Shown: positions 1 through 9,200 of the stretch, piece by piece | Numbering within the stretch: position 1 is the first letter of the stretch | How the letters are laid out: each line of letters starts with the position of its first letter | Assembly: GCF_000611645.1 (NCBI RefSeq) | Contig: NW_014012639.1 | Span: 1 to 16,390, forward strand | DNA: 16,390 bases | Direction of reading: 5' to 3' | DNA from: Monoraphidium neglectum | Taxonomy: Eukaryota; Chlorophyta; Chlorophyceae; Sphaeropleales; Selenastraceae | The notes under the pieces: generated by a model | Told to the model about the DNA's origin: nothing | Seen by the model: the letters and a program-made list of their open reading frames with translations, nothing else | Database searches by the model: none | Translations under genes and position numbers: made by a program

Positions 1-669
1 AGCCGCCAGCGCCGCCGCGCACCCCACAGGGTCCGCTGCAGCGCCCTCCTCAAGAGCGCCGCGGCCCGCGCCCCCAAGCACTTTTGACCAGTGCTCGCCA
101 ATCTCCTCCAACGTGAAGCCGCCGCCCGCGGCAGCGCGCCCGTTTGCCTTGAGGGCGCCCCAAAAGCGCCCAGGACTGCCGCGCAGGTCCTGAAGCAGGT
201 GGTCGTTGCGGCGCGCCCGCAGGCGCCGCATCTCGCGCCGTTTCTGAGCGTTGAACGCGTTGCGCCAGCGCCGCACCTCACTGGGGTCCAGGCGCCGATG
301 CAGCGCGTCTTGCAGGTTGAAGAGCGCGCGCTGGCAACGGCGGAACCAGGGCGCGTCGTGGCGCGCGGCGCCCAGCGGCAGAGCGGCGGTTGGCGCCGGT
401 GGGCGGCCGAACGCGGCAATCGCCGCCGCTTGCAGCGCCGACGCGACTGCTGACGCCGCCTCCGAGCCCGGCGCCTCCGCCCAGCATGGCGTCCTGCGAG
501 AGGTCCTGGCCGCCCCGCTGCCACCAGGGCCACCTATCCATCCAGCTTCTGCGGCCGCCACTTTGTGGGCTGAAAAGGGCAGGCAGCTGCTCGCTTGCAA
601 AGAGGTGAGTCGTCGGGGTCCAATATGGCACTTGCAGGTTGGCGGTTTCGAGATGCACCTTGGCATCAC
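1..669 (-). mobile_element. Non-LTR retrotransposon (LINE) ORF2 fragment, 5' part, runs off left edge
   Basis: On the minus strand a single frame stays open from the codon after a TGA (complement of 670-672) to base 1, with a possible ATG at 666-664. The downstream part (about 480 to 1) reads like the linker between the apurinic endonuclease and the reverse transcriptase of algal LINEs: an Ala-rich helix, then APWFRRCQRALFNLQ, a long basic stretch (NAQKRREMRRLRARRNDHLL), then the FWGALK motif and FTLEEIGEHWSKVL. In such elements this stretch precedes the RT domain, which would lie left of the window. The first 60 or so codons (669-480) do not look like an endonuclease, so the copy is probably 5'-truncated or diverged there. 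No target-site duplication or poly(A) tail can be seen because the 3' end is outside. The family is inferred from the motif pattern only; the clade is not resolved. Confidence 0.68.
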
Positions 670-941
670 TCAGCTCAACGGGGGACTGGGACTATGATCT
701 TGCTGCAGAAATACCATCGGTGAGCGCAGTGCTCGAGCGCGGCGCGCCAGAAACAACGCTGTGACATGTTGCGGGGCGCCAGGCTTGCTCACCTACAGGG
801 TCACCTACTTGACTGCTGTCATGAGCCTGTGTCAATGCACAACAGCCCCTACCTCATTCTAAGGATGCACGGTGTCCCATTGGAACTTGAAGCTCCTTCC
901 TCGCACTGTAGATGCCATTGTCTTCAAGGCTGCCCTCCACG

Positions 942-1037
942 TACAGTAACTCTATTAGATCATCTTGGCACACGGTACTGTAGACAGCAGTAATATTTAA
1001 TTGGATTACTGGTTAAGTCTAGCTATACCGGTATAGC
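942..1037. repeat. Cluster of short inverted repeats and one perfect 16-bp palindrome
   Basis: Three symmetric elements sit within 96 bp: TACAGTA (942-948) pairs with TACTGTA (976-982); CAGTAAT (988-994) pairs with ATTACTG (1005-1011) across a 10-nt spacer; GCTATACCGGTATAGC (1022-1037) is a perfect 16-bp palindrome. They could be regulatory-protein sites or the remains of a small transposon. Nothing else in the window matches them. Confidence 0.5.
994..1000 (+). promoter_or_regulatory. TATA-like box TATTTAA upstream of oxygenase gene
   Basis: TATTTAA lies 123 nt before the ATG at 1123, in the loop of an inverted repeat (CAGTAAT 988-994, ATTACTG 1005-1011). The same heptamer occurs before the GH114 gene (5767) and the second Pmp3 gene (13474), which supports a core-promoter role. 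A start site some 25-30 nt downstream would fall on the palindrome at 1022-1037. Confidence 0.4.
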
Positions 1038-1122
1038 CAAAGACGTGTGAGCCGGCCAGACAAGGAGGCAGGCTGTACAAATTGAAATCAAACAGGCGTC
1101 CGCTAGAGGCAGCAGGCCGCTC

Positions 1123-1428
1123 ATGCACTGCAAACTAAACTCTAGTGGTAGGAGTTGGCACACACGGACTTCGCTTCTGTGTCAGCAAAGGGCTGCGCCG
1201 TCACGAGCGTGCTCTTCACGACAGCGACGGCATGGGTGCCGATGCACAGCGGCGGCTGCGACCGCGACGAGCGCAATCGTCCTGTCAGGATTCACGCCCG
1301 ACGAGTTGGCCTGCCTGGATGCCGACCGCGAGGCCATATGGCCTGGCGTCGACGTCCGATTGCTGTTGGTCAACACGGACTTGCTGCAGTCAGAGGTCGG
1401 CACCTTGGCAGCAGCCAGCGCCAACGTT

Positions 1429-1462
<34 letters not shown>

Positions 1463-3395
1463 TGCAGCAGCAGCGTGAAGAAGAGGACGCCATGTACAGC
1501 AATGGCCGCCTCGTGTTCTTCCTTGGCGGGCCCGCTCAGCAGCATGCCGCTGACATCAACGTGAGCCGGGGGGCGAACAGGGGCGACTTGGAGGGGGGTG
1601 AGAGCGGGGATTGTCGCGAGTTGGTGTAGCCGGCGCCGCCGCTGTGCAGCTGCGGCCTGCCGCCTGCTTGTCCAAGTAAGCATTTGGCATGGTTCGGTCT
1701 GCGGGGCACCGGCTGCCCCAGCCACGTAAGCATGCCGCCTGCTGGGCAGCCAGCGTGCTTGTGCACAGGCCCCACACCCAACCACGATCACGGTGTGCTC
1801 GACCCCCTTCAGAGTATCTTGGTGGAAGACCTAGGGGTGGCCCCGGCCATAGTGGCGGCCGCGCAGCCTAGGTAGGCGCCCCGTGCTGCCCGCCAGCCGC
1901 CTCCATGTGCAGCATCCCCAGCCGGCCTCCCGCGCCGCCCCCAGGCGTGTAGCTTCTAAGCAGCCGCACGTCAATGGCTTGGGGGCAAGCAGGGGCCATC
2001 GTGAAGACAGCTACCCAGGTCTAGCAGCTGCGTGTCCGAAAGGAATGCACTCACCTCCATGCGCCTGCAGTGAATCCTGCGCAGTGAATTATGCGCAGTT
2101 TATTCAGCGCACTTTGTTTCTGAACCCAGTGCTTGTGTCAGTGTTCGCACCCCTCACCCCTCCCAGGCACGCCGCCATGACCCTCGCCGACGCGCTTGCC
2201 GCCGTTCGCGCCGCGCACGCTGCGCACCACTCGTTGGTGCGCCCTGTGGCGACGGCTTTGCCGAGCGGGGGCGAGGTGCCGGCCTTGGAGGCGGCGCCCG
2301 TCTTGGCCATGAGCGTCGCCCTTGACCGCGGGGAGGTGCCCACCAGCAGAGGTGCGTGGGTGGGGGCGCAGCTGAGAGCCCCCTGTGGGCTGATTGGGCC
2401 GCGGGCCGCTTCACGGACACCTCAGGCTGGCGCATCACTCAAAAAAGGAAGGGTCGGGCAGGTAAAAGGTAGAAGTGCAGACGTGCCAGGGTATGGTCGG
2501 GCCAGAACCAACCATGTTGCAGCACCTGTGGTTCAATCGGCTTCCCTCAGCAGAAATCCCCACTCGTATGTGCATGGGCGTCCGAGTCCACGCAAGCACA
2601 TTCGCATTTGGCCCCCCTCTCACTCACGTGTGCGCGCACTAGTGCACATGCATGCCCATCTTGCAAGCCGATCCGTCTCCACGCCGCCCGCTGCCCCACA
2701 ACCAGGCGGCCTTCGCCAGGACGAGAGCAGCGCAGTAGTGATTGACGGCCTCCTCACAGACGAAGAGCGCCGGGAACTTCTCGCCTGGCTGACGTCCCCC
2801 GACCACGACCACACGGGGCCGCCGCCCGAAGACAAGTGGGAGCGCGCCTGCGTCGACCGCGACGGCGACGCGGCGACGTTTGGGCTGCGGCCAGAGGTCA
2901 TTCAGCGGCTGCGGGAGGCGCCGCCGCCGCCCGCGATCGCTCTGCAGGCGCGGCTGGCGGCGATGTATCCCGAGTGGCTGGTGGCGCACATGCCCTGCGA
3001 GGTGAGGGGCGGGAGGGGGGCGAACCAGTGACGATGCGGGGCCAGGTCAGGGCGAGGCGGGGCTGGATAGTGCAGGTCTCTGGAGGCAGTGGTGTGGGGG
3101 AGCCGCGGCTGCATGAAGGCGGCGCTGTGCATTGTGCTGCTCGCTTGCCCGAGGTACATGCCTGCCTTCAAGTGGTGCAGCCAGCAAGCAGGGACGCCGT
3201 GAATACCTGCAACTGCTCCTGATCTGACCCCCAGACGCTTGAATTCGGGTTTGATTCAGAAAACCAAGGTCAGAGGTTCCAGCCACCAACTGTCCTCTGG
3301 CGATCGCTCACGCATGAAGCCATCCAAGGCTGCCACCCCTCTGCCCCTCAACCCATCACCTGCCCCAATACATGCCCGCGAGTGTTTCCCCCCAA

Positions 3396-3439
<44 letters not shown>

Positions 3440-5264
3440 ACACACACACACACGCACACACTCGCACGCGCGCACGCACGTGCGCACACACGCACGCACA
3501 GGCCCTGCTGGACGATGACGAGGAGGTGGCACTCAGCAGCCACGTCGCCAACGCAGTCGTGTGAGTCATACGCGGGTGCATCACGCCGCCCTATCTGCAC
3601 AGTGCGGGCCCTTACATGGACAAGCCGCCCCCACTTCTGCCCAGCAGCCTCGCTGCCGCCTGACCCTGCGCCTTGCCCAGGCCATGTGCTTGCAACCGGG
3701 GCGCAGTCCCGTGACACCCTTGTGGGCTGAGGCTCGTTTAACACTGCCTCCGCCATCAACGCCTCGCCGCGCCGCTGCACTCCGCCCGGCCCCGCAGCTA
3801 TGGCGACCCCTGCCAGTGGCACCTGGACGCAGACCCCGCCTGCCTGCCGCCGGCCGCGCCCTTTGTGGAGCACGCCGGCTACTATTACAACAGGCGCGCC
3901 CTCTGCTTTGATATGTGTCGGCGCTCGCTGCAGCGCTGGACAGGGAGGGCTTCCAGCTGCAGCACTGCTGGCGCCCTGCCATGCGGGCTGGCCTCCGCAT
4001 GGCATACGTTTTTTCGCAGCCTCGCCCCCTCGCGGCGGCCTGGGATCGCCGTCATGTGCGCCTCGACACAGTGCTGTCAACCGCTGCAAGCTGCCGGAGT
4101 CGCAAGGCCCTGGCCGCCTTCCGATCCCCAAACCCTGCAGCCCTCACCCCAACCACCCCAGCCTCTCGCTGCCCGCCGTCAACGCGCCACCCCCCACCCA
4201 TCTCACTTGCCACCCACTCTCCCCTCCTCTTCACAAACACCACCATCTTAACGCCGCTTCCGCCGCCTTGTCGTCCCAAGGGAGCCCGGCAAGCCCATGT
4301 TTGTGACCATGATGGCTTACCTAAACGACGAGTGGCGCGAGGAGTGGCACGCGGAGACGCTGTTTGCAGACCCTGAAACTGGCACCGGCGTGTTCGTGCA
4401 GCCGCGGCCAGGGCGGTGCGCCGGGCTTGGGAGGGCGGTTGGCCGGGGTTGAGGGGCTTGCGGGCCGTGCGGGGCGGGAGGGCAGGGGCAGCGGCTCGCG
4501 CCCAGCAGCTGGGGCGGCGCGAATAGGGCAGCAGGGTCGGATCCGTGCGGCTAGACGGCTGCAGCGCTCAGCGCCGGGGTTTGCCAACGAGACGCGCCGC
4601 CAGCCATTCGTTTTGGAGGCGTTTGCAAATTCTATATGCGCGGACTTTGGGGTTGTCGCGGTGCGTTTCTGGTTCCTGGGTCAGCACCAATGGCTGCTAT
4701 GCTGCTGCGGGGGGCCCGCCGCTCCAGCGTCGCTGCGAGGCCAGCAGCGACCCATCCGCCCTGCTCCCTCGCATTTCGCGCTGTTTCATATCCTGCTCCG
4801 CAGCTCATGGCCAGGCTGACTCGCCAGCCGCCTTCCGTGCACACAGCCACACCCCGTGTTGAGCGCCGCCGCATGTTGTTCCACGCACGATCACATGGGC
4901 GGCCCGGCCCCTCCCCACTGCACCCCACCACCCCAGGGTGATCCTCATGGACCAAGACATGCCCCACCGCATATCGTCGCCCTCAAAAGCGGCGCCCGGC
5001 CCGCGCTACTCGCTGGTGTGGAAGCTGCTCTGGTGGCCAACGGGCGGCCCGGGATCAGGAACACCAGCGTTGGCAAATCCATCAGGGGCCACCGCCGAGC
5101 AGACTGGCAAGGCTAGTGGCGGCGGTGGAGCAGCGGTGGCGAGTTTGGGGGGTCAGGATTGGGGGTCGGCGTCGGGTCTGGCTCGGCCAGAGTGGGGGCC
5201 GCCGCAGAGGATAGGGTCAGCTGCGGCGGGTGCGGGCGGGCGGCGGCTGCCATTCCCCTTGTGA
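1123..5264 (+). CDS. 2-oxoglutarate/Fe(II)-dependent oxygenase, nine exons
   Basis: Predicted exons: 1123-1560, 1813-1871, 2167-2351, 2706-3001, 3235-3268, 3502-3560, 3798-3893, 4281-4415, 4937-5264, about 543 residues. The C-terminal half carries the 2OG/Fe(II) oxygenase core: iron ligands His and Asp in QWHLDADP (about residues 365-367), distal His in MDQDMPHRIS (about 445), and the 2-oxoglutarate-binding Arg in PRYSLVWK (about 457). Between them run NREPGKPMFVTMMAYLND and AETLFADPETGTG, typical of a eukaryotic branch of this superfamily. The substrate is unknown. Residues 1-50 (Arg, Ser, Ala, Cys-rich) could be an organelle transit peptide. Residues 53-225 (FTPDELACLDADREAIWP, NGRLVFFLGGP, ILVEDLGVAPAIVAAAQPR) form a region I do not recognise. 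A Gly/Ala-rich tail of about 70 residues follows the core. Exon 5 ends in phase 1 while exon 6 reads in phase 0, so a microexon, another splice site or a base error lies there. Intron 7 seems to be GC-AG. The start ATG is the first in the open exon and is unproven. Confidence 0.83.
1429..1473 (+). repeat. CAG trinucleotide repeat coding for polyglutamine in oxygenase exon 1
   Basis: Eleven CAG codons, one CTG and three more CAG codons encode a Gln-rich run near residue 103, just before an acidic EEEDAMYSNGR segment. Because all frames are open over a CAG tract, it also makes spurious poly-Ser, poly-Ala and antisense poly-Leu frames. The tract is inside a coding exon, so length changes would alter the protein without shifting the frame. 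Confidence 0.9.
3398..3500 (+). repeat. (CA)n microsatellite in intron 5 of the oxygenase gene
   Basis: About 100 bases of nearly pure CA dinucleotides with scattered CG interruptions towards the right end. It ends directly at the acceptor of exon 6 (CACAG, exon from 3502), so it replaces the usual pyrimidine tract. It is expected to be length-variable between strains and has potential for Z-DNA. The Thr-His-rich and Val-Cys-rich frames it generates are artefacts. Confidence 0.9.
3894..4280 (+). other. Probable GC-AG intron (intron 7 of oxygenase gene)
   Basis: Joining ...AACAG (ends 3893) to GGAGCCC (from 4281) restores the continuous text YYYNREPGKPMFVTMM, which matches the pattern I know for this oxygenase branch. 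The donor would then be GC (GCGCGC) rather than GT. An alternative GT donor at 3914 would also keep frame but would insert RALCFDM into the conserved segment. GC-AG introns are a known minority class in green algae. Confidence 0.55.
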
Positions 5265-5313
5265 GCTGCTGCAGGGAGGTGTCTGCACGCCTGCACTGTG
5301 ACAGGGCGACTGT

Positions 5314-5318
5314 TGTAA
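5314..5318 (+). terminator. Polyadenylation signal TGTAA of oxygenase gene
   Basis: TGTAA, the usual polyadenylation motif of chlorophyte nuclear genes, lies 50 nt after the oxygenase stop codon. A cleavage site 10-20 nt downstream is expected. Confidence 0.6.
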
Positions 5319-5766
5319 TGTATAGCCATGTGGCATCACCTTCGTTCGATTATATGGCTCAAACACAAAGCAGTCACGGCTGGCAACATGCAAAAATCTG
5401 GGCAGCGACAGCTTGTGATGTTCACGCGCTCATCGTTGCACCTCCATCCATCGCTATCGGCGACGAGGAGGTGCCGGCGCTGGTTGCCGCGCTGCCCGTC
5501 GTGACTACAAGCAATGCGGAGAGATTCCGGCACCCTCGGTTAGCACACACTGGCTGTGTTCACAAACCGTCTGCTGTCGCCGCCCCTTGCTCGCCATCTG
5601 CATAGGACGCCGCCATCTAGGAAAACCGCATTATTATCTTGTTTGAATTATCTAGGCCTGCGGCCCCCATGCTGGTGGCTGATGTGCTGACTCATTAGCA
5701 CCGACGGGGGCACTTGTTTATGGCGGCGTCTGGACAGTCGGCGGCCAGGAGCCCAAAAATCAAGAG
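5319..5766. other. Intergenic region between oxygenase and GH114 genes
   Basis: No supported gene. A stretch around 5420-5520 has coding-like composition on the plus strand (VPALVAALPVV in one frame) but no splice sites or start that tie it to a neighbour. The right part is probably upstream promoter sequence of the GH114 gene. Confidence 0.5.
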
Positions 5767-5774
5767 TATTTAAG
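5767..5774 (+). promoter_or_regulatory. TATA-like box of GH114 gene
   Basis: TATTTAAG is followed about 30 nt later by a pyrimidine-rich stretch (5790-5820) suitable for transcription start. The start codon is far away (6239) because a 5'UTR intron intervenes. The heptamer is shared with two other genes of the window. Confidence 0.5.
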
Positions 5775-5832
5775 GCCCTGCACATTCTTAATCCCTTACA
5801 ATCTTTCTCCCCACACCCGCTGGGCGAATTCG

Positions 5833-6214
5833 GTGAGTTGGCTCTTGGCTGCGTGCCTCGAAATATCTTGCCGGGAGGCAGCGGGGACCCTGCGCTTGGC
5901 CTCCGTGTGTTTCAAGGAATCTGCATTCATGTTTCCATCTGTCATCCTTGCGACATGCTCTCAGAGGCAGGCGGTGCAGCCAGGATGCATGTGCACCAGC
6001 CCGAGGCGGCCTGTGATTGTGACCCGAGGCACGCCGGCCCCCCCGCCGCCCCCCCTCATGGGGTCGTCGATGCGCACACGCCTGCTGCTCTCACCAAGGC
6101 AATGAAAAGGATCCAGGGCTTATTGTGCCCCTGAACATCCACAAGCGCCCAACCAGGACACCCATGCCCCCCTCCACCCATGGCGGCGGCTCGTCCTTCC
6201 CCCCGCCCGCGCAG
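5833..6214 (+). other. Predicted 5'UTR intron of GH114 gene
   Basis: A strong donor (TTCG/GTGAGT, intron from 5833) and a strong acceptor (CCCGCGCAG, next exon from 6215) bound 382 nt. Splicing would join a leader of about 35 nt, beginning near 5795, to the 24 nt before the ATG at 6239, removing several upstream ATGs. Inferred from splice signals and from the long gap between the TATA-like box and the start codon. Confidence 0.5.
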
Positions 6215-6238
6215 GCTCCGCCCCTTGCTCCCACCAAC

Positions 6239-9200
6239 ATGGCGCTCAACATGCTGCTGGCGCTGCTGGCAATGGCCCTTGCGGCCAGCAGTGAGTTCCA
6301 CCATTGGGGCCACCAGTCTTGTCGCACATTGCTGGCACGGTTGCCTCGGGGCGGCAACGTTTCGGCGAGCTGTGCCTCGGCCGCGCGCTGATGTACTGTG
6401 AACGGATGCCAGCGCCTAGCCTGACCTGCATTTTAGAGCCTCCCTACTCCCATCATACCCTAACACTAGCCGTCCTTCCCTTGTTGCAACCTCCGCACCT
6501 TGACTTGCAGCTGTTTCTGCTCAGGGTAGGCAGCTGATTTGACCTCCTCATGCAGCAGGCTGCAGCCTGCCATCAACTGTCTGCCGCGAGCTGATCTGGA
6601 TGGGCGGCAACACCTCGGATGAACAATTGCCCGCTTGCCTCTCCGCGCCCATCAACCCCTGACACCTGGTTTTCCTCTCCTTTTCATCGTGCCTGCTCCA
6701 CACCTTACAGATGTCTCAGCTCAGGGTGGGCAGCTTGGCTCAATCACCATCCTCATTGTGTGGCTCGCAATCCAGCGTCGGGCCTGCGATGCCGTTTGGG
6801 CAGGGGTGCCATTGCCTCGGCTGACGCTTTCCAGCTGGCTGCACCGTTCCCAGCAATCAACTCAAAGTAGCCACCCTCTCCATCCTTGCTACCCGCGCAC
6901 CACGCCTTGCTCGCAGCTGTCTCCGGTAGGCAAACAGCTCTACACAGCTGGGACTCAGGCCACCAGCACGCCCCCAGCCGACACATGTACCCACAGCCGC
7001 CTCTCGAACCTTCCGTCAACTTGCTTGCTTGTTTCCCCCATCCGCCCCACCCCCCAGCAGGGTCCCTCGGTCTCTGGGTGTCCCCCTGCACAACACACGC
7101 AATGCCGCCTACGCTCAGCCCGCATAAATCCTCCCCCACTCCGCCCCCTCGCCCCCCGTCGGCCCCGGCGCAGCCGCCGGCTGGTGGAAGCCCCCAAAGC
7201 GCATCCAGTGGCAGTGGCAGCTGTCGCCCTTCAACTACCCGGCCGACCTGGTCAAGGGCCCCGACCGTCTCGACATGTACGATGTCGACGTCTTCGACAA
7301 CACCGCCACCACGAGTGAGCCCTCGGCCTTGCGTACTGCACACGCACCTGGTTGCTATCCAACAAACACTTGCTTTTACCAAGATCTGCAGTCTAGCCTG
7401 GCAGCATCAGCGGAAAGCTTGCATGACGACGCCGCGCGTGCAAGGGGGCGTGTGCACACATGCACTGCGTTGCCAGATCATGGCAGTATGCAAGGCCCCA
7501 AAAGCGCCAAGTAAGTGTCACCAGCGGTCCCGCTCAGCACACAGCCACCAGCTCAACAGCCGTGCGACACACACCCTTGTCTTATGCTGCCGTAACTTGC
7601 AAATGGCAGTCCGCAACATCAAGTCCAGGGGTGTGCGTGTGATGTGCTACTTTGAGGCGGTGAGTGTTGTGCGGCAGCATTCTGCCTTGGTACGCAGCAC
7701 GCACGGTCGCACGTGTGCGCTGGCCAGTCAGACAGTGCCAAAATGCCGGCAACTGAGAGCCGTAGCACTCAGGATGGCGCGCTTGCCGCCGGCCTTCCCG
7801 GCATCACCTGATACCCAACATTACACCTTGGCTCACGCAAGCTGCAACGTTCGATGCCCTGCCGTGGTTGCAGGGTACGTGGCCAAGTGGCAAGGTGAAC
7901 AACCCCTTCCTGTCCCAGTACCCTGCAAGGTGCAAGGGCAAGCCGGTGAGCGCACATTTTCTCGTACAATCTATAGGGTGCCCTTGATTCATGTGCAAAC
8001 GCCGCAAACTGAAGTGTGTGTATAGGCGGCGAGTCTTGCATCCGTACGCCAGTACTTGCATGCATGATTGCGGCTCAAACGCAGTGGGTGCACGTTGACC
8101 GTGCCAAGCATTTGCCAGGCGCACGGTGTACACGATTACCACACCCGCCTGCCAAACGAGTTTTCGCGCATGTCTATTCAGACATGCACGACCACAATGG
8201 TCATCGTGGCTGATACTGTGACCTGCCGTGTGCTTTGCGGTTCTGCCCCCATCTTCCCCGGCCCGCAGTACGAGCCCCCGTACACCGATGAGCTGTGGCT
8301 AGACATCACCTGCCCCGAGGTGCTCAACATCACCCGCAAGATCCTGGACCTCGCCGTCACCAAGGGCTGCGACGGGGTGCGCTCCCGGCGCGTGGTCAGC
8401 CGGAAGCACGCACGGCCATGGGATGGGCTGGCGGCCAGTCGGGCGGGCGGGCCATCGGGGGTGTGCGGATGCGCGCCAAGCGTCCCCAAGGGCGCTGGCG
8501 CCGCAATCCGGTGCGGCACCACCGACCTGCGGCGCAGGCGGCCGACCTGATGCTTGCGCGGTCATTGTATGGCCGCCCCTTAGCCCCTAGCAGTGTCTCA
8601 ACCTCACACCCCCCCCCCCCACCACCACCACGTCAGGTGGAGCCTGACAATGTGCAGGGCTTCGAGACGGACTCTGGCTACAACACCGGCTTCTACAAGT
8701 GCCCCATCAAGAATGGCGTGCAGACCGGCTACACCACCGGTGAGCTTGGCCCGCAGCCTGCGGCGGGTGCACCCAGTTGCGAGCGCATGCACCAACCGGT
8801 CAGGCGAGCAGCTGGACCCGTGGCACAGCCCGCACCTTGCGCGGCCAATCCAGCACGCCCCTTACCACAACCCAGCATACAGCACTCGTTGACGACGGAC
8901 CAGGCGCCTGACACGGGGAGCAAGCTATCTGCTTGCTGCTGAGCCGACCGCCAATTGCCCCCACCTGCGTGCTGCAGGCTGCGACCTGGATTACAAGGAG
9001 TGGCGTGGCTTTAACTTGTTCCTTGCCAATGAGGCACACGCGCGCAACCTCTCGGTGGGCACCCTGCCTGGCACCACCACCCCCTGCGTCCAGTATGGCA
9101 ACAAGGGGGCGCACGTCGCTCAGGCGCACTCACATGGACGACACACACGCAAAACACGATTTAACCAGTTGCGGATGTCTTGTGTAGGTCTGCGTCCTTG

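Larger units (their letters stand above)
670..1122. other. Gene-free stretch with inverted repeats; probable promoter and 5'UTR of the oxygenase gene
   Basis: No coding exon is supported on either strand. The first 270 bases show nothing recognisable. From about 940 the base composition becomes AT-richer and holds a cluster of small symmetric elements (described separately) around a TATTTAA box, followed by the oxygenase start codon at 1123. I read 940-1122 as the promoter and leader of that gene. This is inference from position and motif. Confidence 0.5.

Noticed and set aside
1883..3031. 382-codon continuous plus-strand frame
   Set aside because: It does contain oxygenase exons 3 and 4 in the right frame, but the parts between them are introns with clear GT and AG ends; splicing gives a better protein.
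1429..3500. CRISPR-like array from the CAG and CA repeats
   Set aside because: These are simple microsatellites with no spacers, in a eukaryotic intron-bearing gene.
3256..4131. 291-codon minus-strand frame antisense to the oxygenase
   Set aside because: Its Val-Cys core is the antisense of the CA microsatellite and the rest is antisense to real exons and introns.
6886..8025. 379-codon plus-strand frame
   Set aside because: It runs through introns of the GH114 gene, uses another frame over most of the true exons and has Ser/Pro/Thr-rich low-complexity composition.
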